Assembly (NCBI RefSeq): GCF_900105045.1
Contig: NZ_LT629739.1
Span: 2,232,001 to 2,296,000 of the forward strand
DNA length: 64,000 nt
Direction of reading: 5' to 3'
Source: Brevibacterium picturae
GTDB lineage: Bacteria; Actinomycetota; Actinomycetes; Actinomycetales; Brevibacteriaceae
This document shows positions 17,854 to 26,216 of the stretch, piece by piece. Positions within the stretch are counted from its first letter, which is position 1, and every line of letters starts with the position of its first letter. Both the position numbers and the translations under genes were made by a program. The notes under the pieces were generated by a model, which saw only the letters and a list, made by a program, of their open reading frames with translations, made no database searches and was not told the origin of the DNA.

Positions 17854-18318
17854 ATGAAGATCAACATCATCTTCGGAACGGAATCCGGAGAGAGCGAGTT
17901 CGTCGCGGACGACATCGCGGAAGCACTGTCCAAACGATTCGATGTTTCCGTGGAGAACATGAAGGATGTCGACGTCGATGCCATCGATTTCCACGCGTTC
18001 TATCTCGTCGTGTGTTCGACCTACGGCGAAGGAGACATGCCCAGCAGCGCAGAACCGTTCCATAGGGCGCTGTCGGCGGGCCGTCCGGACCTGAGCATGC
18101 TGCAGTACGCGATGTTCGGGCGAGGTGATTCGACGTATGCGGAGACGTACAGTCAGGGCAGCGAGCACGTCGACAGGCTACTGACCGAACTGGGGGCCAC
18201 GCGAGTGGGGGAGTACGGACGTGAGGACGCCGGCGATTGGGACACGCCCGAGGACATCGCGGTGCAGTGGGCGGAGGTCGTCGTCAAAGTGCGCGAGGGC
18301 GAGGACGCAGTGTCGTGA
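17854..18318 (+). CDS. flavodoxin, second copy
   Basis: A 154-residue flavodoxin closely similar to the one at 2143: GTESGESE phosphate loop, CSTYGEGDMPSS, and the shared MFGRGDSTYAETYSQGSEH. It starts at ATG 17854 after AAGGAGAGAC. There is no reductase gene next to it, so it probably shares the reductase at 2610. The organism may need two flavodoxins for different partners, for example one for the P450 and one as low-potential donor to the ATPase activator encoded at 57176. That assignment is speculative. Confidence 0.85.
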   Translation: MKINIIFGTESGESEFVADDIAEALSKRFDVSVENMKDVDVDAIDFHAFYLVVCSTYGEGDMPSSAEPFHRALSAGRPDLSMLQYAMFGRGDSTYAETYSQGSEHVDRLLTELGATRVGEYGREDAGDWDTPEDIAVQWAEVVVKVREGEDAVS

Positions 18319-18602
18319 GGAGCGCTATTTACTGGCTGCTCGAGCTTGCTGTGCTTCGGCGAACATGCATTCAATCCTGACACAGCGATCGGAGACGACG
18401 TGCCTGACAGCATCATGAAGTCCTCACCCAGGCGAATCGAAGAACGTTATTGATAGATCGCCGAAGCGATCACCCTGCGGAGCACCAAAACGACGAGGAG
18501 AGTCCGCCCGTTGATCCTCGTTGGTCGACTTTCAGAGAGCATTCGATATCCAGACCCTCCGCTGGGACGCGATTCTGTCCTCACGAGGATTGATGTATCG
18601 GG

Positions 18603-19904
18603 TTAGTTGTGTGGAACCGAATCTGGTTCCGATTCAATGCCCTCCGGTTTGCTTGATGACGGCTTGAGCACCTTGTGATCCAAAGCGTAGCGATACGGTC
18701 CCATGAACAGCAGGCAGACGATTGCGGCGATCACCAGGCCGATGATGGGCAGTACCGCCGTCTGATAGCTGCCAGCGGCCTGGAAAATCTGTCCCAAGAG
18801 GAATATGCCGAACGCGGATCCTTGCGCGTACAGGAAGTAGATGAATCCGAGAACGCGGCCGTAGGAGTGCTGAGGGAAGTAGCGGGTGCACATGTAGGCC
18901 AGCACATCGCCTTCCGCGCCCAGCCCGAGCCCCACGAGTGCTGCACCCACGATGATCACTCCAGGACTGCTTGAGGAGATCAGCAGGTACACGCCGAGGC
19001 CGCAGAGGGCAAAGATGCTTGCTGCCACGATCGGGGCGTAGATCCGATCCAGCAGGAATCCGGTCACCACTCGTGCGCCCACTGATGAGAGGCTGAGAAT
19101 GGAGAGCGCCGTGACGGCCGCCGCTTGGGCTACTCCCTTATCGGTGGTCATTGGAACGACTGCGGACATGAGTCCGAACGTTGCCGATGACACCAGGAAG
19201 ATCGAGAAGGAGAGCAACCAGAACTGGCGGTACTTCTTCGCGATGGTCCATAGTGATTCTCCGGCGGTGGTCCCCTGGGCGCGGGCAGCCAGACGTTTGG
19301 CATCATGTGTTTCGGGCATCCGGGTGACGAACGCATACACGCCAGCTGGAATGACGGTGCACAGGGCTCCGACGATGAGAAAAGTCAATCGCCAGTTTCC
19401 CCATGACAGGACCCAGTTAGCAAGGTAGGGCATGAGAACGCCGCAGGCACCTAATCCGGCCATGAGGATGCCGAGAGCAAGGCCGCGATGGTCTTTGAAC
19501 CACGCACTGACGACGGTCGAATGCGCCACCGGATTGACAGCACCGGCACCCGCTCCGATCAGCACACACAGCAGGTAGAACAGGACTTTGCTCGGAGGCA
19601 GGGCCGCCATCGCCATGAGGCCGATTCCGAAGACCAGAGCCATGGGTACCGAAGGCAGTCGAGGTCCGAACCGATCGATGAGGAAGCCCAGCGCCACAAT
19701 GCTGATGCCGACGAACACGGTCTCGATCGACAGGCCATTGCTGATGGTGCTGCGGTCCCAACCGAATTCCGCGCTCATAGGCTCACCGACAATGTTGAAG
19801 AGCACATTCACTGAGGTGGTGCCGAACAGCAGGGTGAGGAAGCCGGTGACGACGAACCACCAACGGTTGAGTCCAGGTTGTGTCGTAGAGTCGATGGGTG
19901 TCAT
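18603..19904 (-). CDS. MFS transporter (oxalate/formate-antiporter or monocarboxylate type)
   Basis: A 433-residue inner-membrane transporter with 12 predicted hydrophobic helices. It has the MFS loop motif FLIDRFGPRLP after helix 2 and a central cytoplasmic loop near residues 200-225 (MPETHDAKRLAARAQG). The sequence style is that of the monocarboxylate/oxalate-formate subfamily. The ATG at 19904 has AGGAG six bases before it; the ATG at 19910 abuts that site and is less likely. A perfect palindromic operator (19991-20011) sits about 90 bases upstream. It probably imports the organic acid substrate or an early acid intermediate of the island. Confidence 0.8.
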   Translation of the reverse strand: MTPIDSTTQPGLNRWWFVVTGFLTLLFGTTSVNVLFNIVGEPMSAEFGWDRSTISNGLSIETVFVGISIVALGFLIDRFGPRLPSVPMALVFGIGLMAMAALPPSKVLFYLLCVLIGAGAGAVNPVAHSTVVSAWFKDHRGLALGILMAGLGACGVLMPYLANWVLSWGNWRLTFLIVGALCTVIPAGVYAFVTRMPETHDAKRLAARAQGTTAGESLWTIAKKYRQFWLLSFSIFLVSSATFGLMSAVVPMTTDKGVAQAAAVTALSILSLSSVGARVVTGFLLDRIYAPIVAASIFALCGLGVYLLISSSSPGVIIVGAALVGLGLGAEGDVLAYMCTRYFPQHSYGRVLGFIYFLYAQGSAFGIFLLGQIFQAAGSYQTAVLPIIGLVIAAIVCLLFMGPYRYALDHKVLKPSSSKPEGIESEPDSVPHN

Positions 19905-19990
19905 GGGCATCTCCTGTCGGTGAAGGGGCATCGTTGTCCCTTCCGTCATCGGACACGTGGGAAAGTACCACGCGCGTGATCCCATTAAAT

Positions 19991-20011
19991 CATAATGGAC
20001 TGACCATTATG
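19991..20011. promoter_or_regulatory. palindromic GntR/FadR-type operator of the MFS gene
   Basis: The arms CATAATGG and CCATTATG match perfectly around the centre ACTGA. The core TGGACTGACCA (19996-20006) fits TGG-N5-CCA. It is the longest palindrome among the island copies. Confidence 0.6.
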
Positions 20012-20078
20012 AATATCTATTGACTGATAATTTATGTGCACTTGTCATTGTCGACACTTGCGCGGAAGCCGCAGACGG

Positions 20079-20117
20079 CAGAGCCCGGTGTCGCCATTGC
20101 GGTCGTCCCGGGCTCTG
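20079..20117. terminator. hairpin after the leftward crotonase operon
   Basis: Arms CAGAGCCCGG (20079-20088) and CCGGGCTCTG (20108-20117) with a 19-base loop, just beyond the stop of the reductase-like SDR at 20133. No T-run follows on the minus strand. Confidence 0.55.
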
Positions 20118-20132
20118 CTGGTGAGGTTGCGT

Positions 20133-21035
20133 TTATACGCTGCGTTGTGTTTTCGACGCCGCAGTTGCCGCCTTGGACTTCTCGCGGGCCTCCGCCCAGT
20201 CGTCATCGGTCATGGATGTCAGTCCTGCGAAGGTGCCGGGGCCGGCGAGCATCTGTCCGCCGTCCATTGCGATCGTCTGTCCGGTGAGGTAGTCACAACC
20301 GTCGGACATGAGAAAAATCGTAAGATTGGCAAGTTCCTCCATGGTGCCGGGCCGTCCCGCCGGTATGGAGTCGGACTGAGTTGCGCCGGCCGATGAGTTG
20401 TCTGTCGGATTGAGCATTTCCCAGGCGTAGTCCGTGGGAATCGGGCCGGGTGCGATTGCATTGAGGCGGATTCCGTGTTTCGCCCATTCGACAGCCAAGG
20501 ACATCGTCATGGCATGCACAGCGGATTTCCCCATTGCCGAAGGGACGACGTAGGCGGAGCCGGTCCAGACCCATGTGGTCAGGGTTGACAGCACTGAGCC
20601 GGGCAACTCCTCGGCGATCCACCGTTTGCCCACGGCATGAGTCGTGTGGAACGACCCTTTCATCACAGTGGACGAGACAGCGTCGAAGCCGTTGGGGCTG
20701 AGATCTTTCGTCTGCGCGATGAAGTTGGCCGCGGCATTGTTGATGACGCCGGTCAGCGGCCCGTGGTTCTCCCAGATCTGATCGACTGCGGATTCGACGG
20801 CGGCATAGTCCTTCACGTCGACGGCTTGGAAGTGGACCTGTCCGGGCGCATTCTGAGCTGCGTGATCTCGGGCTTCCTCGAGCACTGTCTCTCGCCGCCC
20901 CCAGAGGTGGACGTGCGCGCCGTGTTCGGCGAGGTGTTTGGCAACGCCGCGCCCCAGTCCGGTGCCCCCTCCGGTGATCAGGATCCGCTTACCGGCGAGT
21001 GCATCGCCCCGGAACGGGGAGGTGTGGTGTGACAT
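20133..21035 (-). CDS. SDR, 2,4-dienoyl-CoA reductase-like
   Basis: A 300-residue short-chain dehydrogenase. The nucleotide-binding motif is ITGGGTGLGRG near residue 20, and VINNAAANFIAQTKDLSPNG matches the NNAAGNF-xx-LSPNG segment of 2,4-dienoyl-CoA reductases. As in that subfamily the classical Tyr-xxx-Lys is replaced: the segment reads SAMGKSAVHAMT, keeping only the lysine. It probably uses NADPH to reduce a conjugated dienoyl-CoA during degradation of an unsaturated ring or chain. It is the last gene of the operon after the acyl-CoA dehydrogenase (48-base gap). Confidence 0.75.
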   Translation of the reverse strand: MSHHTSPFRGDALAGKRILITGGGTGLGRGVAKHLAEHGAHVHLWGRRETVLEEARDHAAQNAPGQVHFQAVDVKDYAAVESAVDQIWENHGPLTGVINNAAANFIAQTKDLSPNGFDAVSSTVMKGSFHTTHAVGKRWIAEELPGSVLSTLTTWVWTGSAYVVPSAMGKSAVHAMTMSLAVEWAKHGIRLNAIAPGPIPTDYAWEMLNPTDNSSAGATQSDSIPAGRPGTMEELANLTIFLMSDGCDYLTGQTIAMDGGQMLAGPGTFAGLTSMTDDDWAEAREKSKAATAASKTQRSV

Positions 21036-21083
21036 GTGGTCTCCTTGTTCGGCTGGTGGTGTGTTTCTCGGAGGTGTCCCTAT

Positions 21084-22226
21084 CTACGGCCTGCCCAGGA
21101 GGTTCTTTGCGATGATGTCGCGCTGGACCTCGTTGGCACCGCCGTAGATCGGAGGTGCGATGGCGGTGCGCAGCTGGCCCTCCATGCCGTATTCCCGTGT
21201 GTAGCCATTGCCGCCCATCATCTGGACGCCTTCCAGAGCGGCCTGTTTGGCGATCTCCGTGCACTTGAGCTTCGCCATCGACGATTGCGGCCCCAGCGAG
21301 TCCTCTTCGCCGCGGTCGACGGCCTGTGCGATGTCGTAGACGAAGCTGCGGGCGAAGGAGATCTCGGTATGCAGGTCAGCCAGTCGGTGACGCAGGGCTT
21401 GGAACGTCGCCAGAGGTTTGTTGAACGCCTTGCGCTCACTCACGTAGGCGACAGTGTCATCGAGCGAACGCTGGGCAGCACCGAGGCTCATTGCCGCGAT
21501 GATCAGTCGTTCCACGCTCAGTCCGCGCATGAGCTGCTTCCAACCCTGGCCTGCTTCGCCGACGACCGCGGACGCGGGAACGCGGGCATCGGTGAAGAAG
21601 ATCTCGTTGACGGTGCGGGGCTCCATCAGCTCGATTCCTCGGATCTCGACGCCCGGCGTGGAGGTCGGCACCATGAGCAGTGTCAGGCCCTCGTGCTTCT
21701 TCTCCGTGGTCTCCTCGCGTACCAGAACCAAAAGGTTCTCGGCAAGATGAGCTGCGGTGCACCAGGTTTTCTGACCGTTGATGATGTACTCGTCGCCGCT
21801 GAGTTCTGCCTTGCATGTCACAGCGCCCAGATCGGACCCGGTCCCCGGCTCCGACAGGGAGATGGCTTCCAAGCGTCCGTTCGCCAGGTTTGTGCACACC
21901 GTGGTCCGCTGCTCGTCATTGCCCCATTTGAGGTAGGTCTGAGCTGCGGTGAGCCCGGTGCTGTACGCGTTGATCGGGGCCAGCCCTCGCGAGGACTCCT
22001 CCAGGAAGAGGGTCTCGTCGAAGAATGTGCCTCCCAGTCCGCCGTATTCTTCGGGTAGGGAAATGCCCAGCCAGCCGCGCTCGCCCATGTCGTGAGTGGT
22101 TTTGGTCGATGTCGATTCCGTACCGCCTTCGGTGAGGGCGTCGCGTTGGGTCACCGTGGCCGTATTCGCATCGCAATAGGTGCGAACGGACTCGATGAGT
22201 GCTGATTGCTCTTCCGTGATCGTCAC
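21084..22226 (-). CDS. acyl-CoA dehydrogenase
   Basis: A 380-residue FAD enzyme with the family signatures LSEPGTGSDLGAV (FAD/substrate) and the C-terminal GGANEVQRDI. The usual catalytic Glu of the IYEG motif is replaced (PIYGGANE). A glutamate in VERLIIAA sits where isovaleryl-CoA dehydrogenase keeps its base, as judged by eye. This may mean a branched or alicyclic acyl-CoA substrate. It lies 27 bases after the BadI-like crotonase gene, so both likely serve one ring-degradation branch. Electron transfer would go to ETF, which is not encoded in this window. Confidence 0.85.
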   Translation of the reverse strand: MTITEEQSALIESVRTYCDANTATVTQRDALTEGGTESTSTKTTHDMGERGWLGISLPEEYGGLGGTFFDETLFLEESSRGLAPINAYSTGLTAAQTYLKWGNDEQRTTVCTNLANGRLEAISLSEPGTGSDLGAVTCKAELSGDEYIINGQKTWCTAAHLAENLLVLVREETTEKKHEGLTLLMVPTSTPGVEIRGIELMEPRTVNEIFFTDARVPASAVVGEAGQGWKQLMRGLSVERLIIAAMSLGAAQRSLDDTVAYVSERKAFNKPLATFQALRHRLADLHTEISFARSFVYDIAQAVDRGEEDSLGPQSSMAKLKCTEIAKQAALEGVQMMGGNGYTREYGMEGQLRTAIAPPIYGGANEVQRDIIAKNLLGRP

Positions 22227-22253
22227 GACCGTCTGCTCCTGCTCGCTGGAATC

Positions 22254-23054
22254 TTATGCCTGGTGTGCGCGGAAATCCGGCTGACGCTTCTCGTTGAAGG
22301 CATTGATGCCCTCCTGTGCCTCGGCGGTTTCCGAGAACATGTTCAGGGTGGTGTATGCCATGTTGCCGATCGACACGAACTGCTCGGTGTCGGTGTTGAA
22401 CGACTGTTTGAGAACTTTGAGGGCGGTCGGTGAATACGAGTTCATCGTCTTGGCCCAGTCACGGACTTCGTCCTTGAGCTCGGCTGCCGGCACCACCTTA
22501 TTGACGAGCCCCCAGTCCATGGCTTCTTCGGCGCTCAGTCTCCGCAGCATGAACCAGATCTCCCTGGCTCGCTTCTCGCCGATGACTCGCGCCAGATAGC
22601 CCGATCCCAGGCCGGCGTCGAAGCTTCCGACTCGCGGTCCGTTCTGACCGAAGGTTGCGGTGTCGGCGGCGATGGACAGGTCGGCGAGGACGTGCAGCAC
22701 GTGACCGCCGCCGATGGCGATGCCGTTGACAGCGGCAATCACCGGTTTCGGGACGTCTCGCATGACGCGGTGGAGAGCCTCGACTTCGAACAGCCCGGAC
22801 TCGGACGGCCCGTAGTCCCCGGTCTCCATGCGCTGCTTCTGATCGCCGCCTGAGCAGAAGGCCTTCTCGCCGGCGCCTGTCAGGGCGATGGTGCCGACGT
22901 TCTTGTCGCCCCACGCGGTTTTGAACGCCAAGACGAGTTCGTCCACAGTCTGTGCCCGGAAGGCGTTGTAGCGGTCGGGCCGGTTGATCGTGATCCAGGC
23001 CAGACCGTCCTCGACCTCATAGGTGACGTCGGTGAAATTCTCGACAGATGACAT
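22254..23054 (-). CDS. crotonase of the BadI/MenB class (ring-cleaving hydrolase candidate)
   Basis: A 266-residue enoyl-CoA-hydratase-superfamily protein. The segments [41 protein letters not shown] and REIWFM follow the pattern of BadI (2-ketocyclohexanecarboxyl-CoA hydrolase) and MenB. The conserved GSFD aspartate marks that class. BadI opens a six-membered ring by hydrolytic retro-Dieckmann cleavage of a 2-keto-cyclohexanecarboxyl-CoA; the same is inferred here. It is the first gene of a three-gene leftward operon whose promoter carries a TGGTCATACCA site. A second member of the class is at 46326. A synthase (MenB) role is unlikely without other menaquinone genes. Confidence 0.75.
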   Translation of the reverse strand: MSSVENFTDVTYEVEDGLAWITINRPDRYNAFRAQTVDELVLAFKTAWGDKNVGTIALTGAGEKAFCSGGDQKQRMETGDYGPSESGLFEVEALHRVMRDVPKPVIAAVNGIAIGGGHVLHVLADLSIAADTATFGQNGPRVGSFDAGLGSGYLARVIGEKRAREIWFMLRRLSAEEAMDWGLVNKVVPAAELKDEVRDWAKTMNSYSPTALKVLKQSFNTDTEQFVSIGNMAYTTLNMFSETAEAQEGINAFNEKRQPDFRAHQA

Positions 23055-23082
23055 GTGAACTCCTTCGCACAGAATGATTATT

Positions 23083-23093
23083 TGGTCATACCA
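23083..23093. promoter_or_regulatory. GntR/FadR-type operator
   Basis: TGGTCATACCA, extended to TTGGTCATACCAA, 29 bases before the BadI-like gene start. AT-rich -10-like elements flank it (TACTAT and AATAAT on the minus strand). Confidence 0.65.
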
Positions 23094-23102
23094 ATAGTAT
23101 AT

Positions 23103-25121
23103 TTACTTTTTGCTGTTTCGGAAGTCTTGCGCAAACGCGACGAACCAATCGATGGTATTCGCATCCTCCGCGCTGGTCCGGTTGACCTTCGCGGGATCAC
23201 CGCCCTGGAGCAGGGTCTTGATGGGCACCTCCATGAGTTTGCCGGTGCGAGTGCGGGGCAGGGCGCTCACCTCGATGATCTCGTCAGGGGTGTACCTGGG
23301 GGAGACTTCGCTGCGAATCGCGGTGACGATCGCCTGTTTCAGGGCGTCGTCGACGTGGTTGCCTTTGGACGGCACGACGAACAGCGGCATGTAGTAGTCA
23401 CCGTTGTCGAGTTCCGCGCCGATGACCATCGACCCGGTGACCCCGCTGACGAGGTCCACGACCCGAGTGATGTCGGAGGATCCCATGCGGATGCCGCCGC
23501 GGTTGATCGTGGAATCGGAGCGGCCGTGGATGACGAAGCTGCCGTCGGAGTGTTCCGTGACCCAGTCCCCATGCCTCCAGATTCCGGGAAAGTGGTCGAA
23601 GTAGGCCTCGTGGTACTTCGTGCCGTCCGCATCTCCCCAGAAGAAGAGGGGCATGGAGGGCATAGGTTTGGTGACCACGAATTCGCCGACTTCGCCGAGG
23701 ATTCGGGTCCCATTCTCATCCCAGGCCTCCGAGGCGACTCCCAGGTACGACCCCATGAGCAGTCCACGGCGGACGGATTGGAGAGGGTTGGATCCGATGA
23801 ACGCGGTGGCGACATCTGTTCCCCCCGAGTCCGAGCCTACCCGGATGTCGGACGAGACTTCCCGGTAGATCCAATCCCAGGTCTCATCCGGTAACGGCGA
23901 ACCGGTGACGAACAGACCGACGAGGCGGCTGAGGTCGAGATGGGCGCTCGGGTTGACTCCGGCTCGTTCGATCATCGTCAGCACTGCTGCGCCTGTGCCG
24001 AAGAATGTGGCTTCGTGCTCGGCTACGATTTCGAAGTGTTTGTCCGCGGCGCCGAATGTCGGTGCTCCGTCGTAGGTGATCATGGACGAGCCCGCCATCA
24101 TCGTATTGACGACCAGGTTCCAGACCACCCATGTGGTGGACACCGCAAAATACGAGCGGGAGTGTTCGTTTAGGTCGTAGTGCAGATGATTGGCCTTGAG
24201 TGCCTCGAGGACTATGCCGCCATGGCCGTGCACGATGCCCTTGGGCTTGCCGGTCGTGCCGGAGGAGTACAGGATCCACAGCGGGTGGTCGAACGCCACC
24301 TGCTCATAGCGGGGCTCGACCGTCGCGTCCTGGGTTACCTGGCTGAAGCGTGCGATCTCGTCCGGCAGCTTGACGTCGGCCGACCGCCGCACGTCCTCGG
24401 GCAGCTGGTCGACGAGGATGACGTGTTCGACGCTCGGAAGAGCACTGCGCAGATCGGGAATGGTGGAGATTCGTTCGTGGACCTTGCCATTGAACTCGTA
24501 CCCGTCGACGGTGAAGAGGACCTTCGGCTCGATCTGGGCGAATCTGTCGGTGACGCCCGCGACGCCGAAATCTGTGTTGACGACGGACCAGATGGCCCCC
24601 ACCGAGGCTGTTGCCAGCAACGCTGCAACCGTCTCCGGGAGGTGTGGTAGGACGGCCGCGACTCTGTCGCCGGGGCCCACACCGATCTCCCGCAGATAGG
24701 CGGAGAGCGCGGCCGTCCTGGCTTCGAGCTGTCCCCATGTCCACGTCGTGTCCGGGGCGGATTCGTGCGTGCCGATCAGAGCGACGTCATTCGGGCGGGA
24801 GCGTGCACTGCGCAGCAGATTCTGCGCGTAGTTGAGCCGAGCACCCGTGAACCAGGTGGCATCGGGCATCGTCTCTGAGTCCAGGATGGAGGTCGGTTCC
24901 GCACTGGCTTCCACAGCGAAGTACTCCCAAATGGCCGCCCAGAAGCCAGGGAGATCGTCGACCGACCAGTTCTGGAGTTCGCGGTAACCGGCGGTGCGAA
25001 CACCGCTCTTGTTGAGCCACTGTTGGAAGGCGTACATCTGCGATGACTCAACGGTACCGACATTGGGAGACCAGAGAGTGGGATGAGCGGCCGCCTGCTC
25101 TGCTTCGAAGCGCTGTGACAT
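23103..25121 (-). CDS. acetoacetyl-CoA synthetase-like AMP-forming ligase
   Basis: A 672-residue adenylate-forming ligase of the acetoacetyl-CoA synthetase family (normal length about 650). The N terminus has HPTLWSPNVG and SVDDLPGFWAAIWEYF, and the ATP-binding loop is ILYSSGTTGKPKGIVHGHGG. The C terminus has VSALPRTRTGKLMEVPIK with the adenylation lysine. The frame is open far upstream, but ATG 25121 overlaps the MaoC stop and begins the family homology. It probably activates acetoacetate released by the HMG-CoA lyase at 44509, or a related 3-oxoacid. It is the third gene of an operon with the MaoC pair. Confidence 0.85.
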   Translation of the reverse strand: MSQRFEAEQAAAHPTLWSPNVGTVESSQMYAFQQWLNKSGVRTAGYRELQNWSVDDLPGFWAAIWEYFAVEASAEPTSILDSETMPDATWFTGARLNYAQNLLRSARSRPNDVALIGTHESAPDTTWTWGQLEARTAALSAYLREIGVGPGDRVAAVLPHLPETVAALLATASVGAIWSVVNTDFGVAGVTDRFAQIEPKVLFTVDGYEFNGKVHERISTIPDLRSALPSVEHVILVDQLPEDVRRSADVKLPDEIARFSQVTQDATVEPRYEQVAFDHPLWILYSSGTTGKPKGIVHGHGGIVLEALKANHLHYDLNEHSRSYFAVSTTWVVWNLVVNTMMAGSSMITYDGAPTFGAADKHFEIVAEHEATFFGTGAAVLTMIERAGVNPSAHLDLSRLVGLFVTGSPLPDETWDWIYREVSSDIRVGSDSGGTDVATAFIGSNPLQSVRRGLLMGSYLGVASEAWDENGTRILGEVGEFVVTKPMPSMPLFFWGDADGTKYHEAYFDHFPGIWRHGDWVTEHSDGSFVIHGRSDSTINRGGIRMGSSDITRVVDLVSGVTGSMVIGAELDNGDYYMPLFVVPSKGNHVDDALKQAIVTAIRSEVSPRYTPDEIIEVSALPRTRTGKLMEVPIKTLLQGGDPAKVNRTSAEDANTIDWFVAFAQDFRNSKK

Positions 25122-25552
25122 CAGTCCTCCAGAAGGTGGTCGGCGTCGGAACCTTCGCCGCCGGCGAGAGTGGCGCGCTCGGCTGAGAACGTCGTTCGGC
25201 CGGTGACGACCGTGGTGTCTCCCACGGTGGTGCGAATGGATGCGGACAATGTGCCGTCGGGACCGTCGACGTCGAGCTCGGCCGTGAAGTTGATGACGTC
25301 GCCGATGTTGACTGGGGCCTTGAAATCGACATCGAGGCTTCGCAGATTCTCCACTCCGATCTGGTCGGTCAGCCACGCACTCAGCAGTGCGACGGTGAAC
25401 TGGCCCATGGCGATCGGCGCCTCGAAGTCTGCCTGCCTGGCGGCGGCAGGGTCGTGATGCAGCGGGTTGAAGTCCCCGCCGGCACCGGCAAACCGGACGA
25501 TGTCGGTCTGAGTGACGGGCCCGAATCGGCCGCCCTTGATCTGTGAGGTCAT
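25121..25552 (-). CDS. MaoC-like enoyl-CoA hydratase subunit
   Basis: A 143-residue single hot-dog protein. The hydratase-2 motif is FAGAGGDFNPLHHDP with the likely catalytic Asp and His, followed by FEAPIAMGQ. It overlaps the ligase start and follows the N-terminal-type MaoC gene by 8 bases. Two short MaoC-fold proteins encoded side by side usually form a heteromeric (R)-type enoyl-CoA hydratase, as ChsH1-ChsH2 do in steroid side-chain degradation. This member carries the active site. Confidence 0.8.
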   Translation of the reverse strand: MTSQIKGGRFGPVTQTDIVRFAGAGGDFNPLHHDPAAARQADFEAPIAMGQFTVALLSAWLTDQIGVENLRSLDVDFKAPVNIGDVINFTAELDVDGPDGTLSASIRTTVGDTTVVTGRTTFSAERATLAGGEGSDADHLLED

Positions 25553-25560
25553 GAGCCCGT

Positions 25561-26091
25561 TCAGCCCCTTTCGATGAGTGTTTCACGCCCAGTGACGGCA
25601 ATCGTGCCGTCCGGGAGCGCGTAGTCGGTCTTCAAGGTGACGAGGCGCAGGCTCCGACCCGACCGGGATGTTTTCGCTTCGTCCGAGACCAAGGTGCGGG
25701 ACCCGGTGAGCTCATCACCGGCTACCAGCGGGCGGTGATAGTCCCACCCGGTACCGCCGACAACCACCCGTGTGATGTCGAGTCCGAGCGTTGTGAGCAT
25801 TTCCGCCTGACTGCGATAGTGGCCCGACGCAACCACGTGTGTGGCAGTCGCGGCCACGTCCGGCAATCCGCGTTCTGCGGCTTCGCGCTGTGAGGTGTGG
25901 ATGGCATCACCTGCGTGTGAGGCTCGGGCGAACTCTCGGATCTTTCCGCGCTCGACCGCGAATCTCACCTCGTCGATCACCATGCCCGGTACGAGCTTCG
26001 GGGGGCCGGTGCGAATGTTTTCGCGAGGCTCCGGTGATGTTCCGGTGCCGGGTTCGCTCCCATGCCCTGTGTCCGTTTTGCTCTGAGACAT
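25561..26091 (-). CDS. MaoC N-terminal-type (FAS1-like dehydratase) subunit
   Basis: A 176-residue hot-dog protein of the MaoC_dehydrat_N type. VPGMVIDEVRFAVERGKIREFARA near the start is the typical entry (residues about 35-55), and GGTGWDYHRPLVAGDEL marks the central helix region. The first 30 residues are polar and poorly conserved. The ATG at 26091 has GAAGGAG upstream. It lacks the D-x-N-x-x-H hydratase motif, which the next gene supplies, so the two probably act together. It is first in a leftward operon facing the acyl-CoA dehydrogenase pair across a shared operator. Confidence 0.75.
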   Translation of the reverse strand: MSQSKTDTGHGSEPGTGTSPEPRENIRTGPPKLVPGMVIDEVRFAVERGKIREFARASHAGDAIHTSQREAAERGLPDVAATATHVVASGHYRSQAEMLTTLGLDITRVVVGGTGWDYHRPLVAGDELTGSRTLVSDEAKTSRSGRSLRLVTLKTDYALPDGTIAVTGRETLIERG

Positions 26092-26159
26092 CCGCGCTCC
26101 TTCGTGTGATTGCGCTCCATCGTGCACCAGCAGATGGCCTCAATACTCTCATTCATTAA

Positions 26160-26170
26160 TGGTCAGACCT
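26160..26170. promoter_or_regulatory. GntR/FadR-type operator with divergent promoters
   Basis: TGGTCAGACCT, directly followed by ATAGTATAG, a likely -10 region for the rightward acyl-CoA dehydrogenase genes. It lies between the MaoC operon and that pair. Confidence 0.6.
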
Positions 26171-26216
26171 ATAGTATAGTTTGTTTGTGTAAACGCACAA
26201 GGCGAAGGAGCTGACA

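Noticed and set aside
25122..25601. 160-codon N-terminal extension of the acetoacetyl-CoA-synthetase-like gene
   Set aside because: The extension overlaps the MaoC gene in another frame, is arginine-rich and has no homology; ATG 25121 fits the family.
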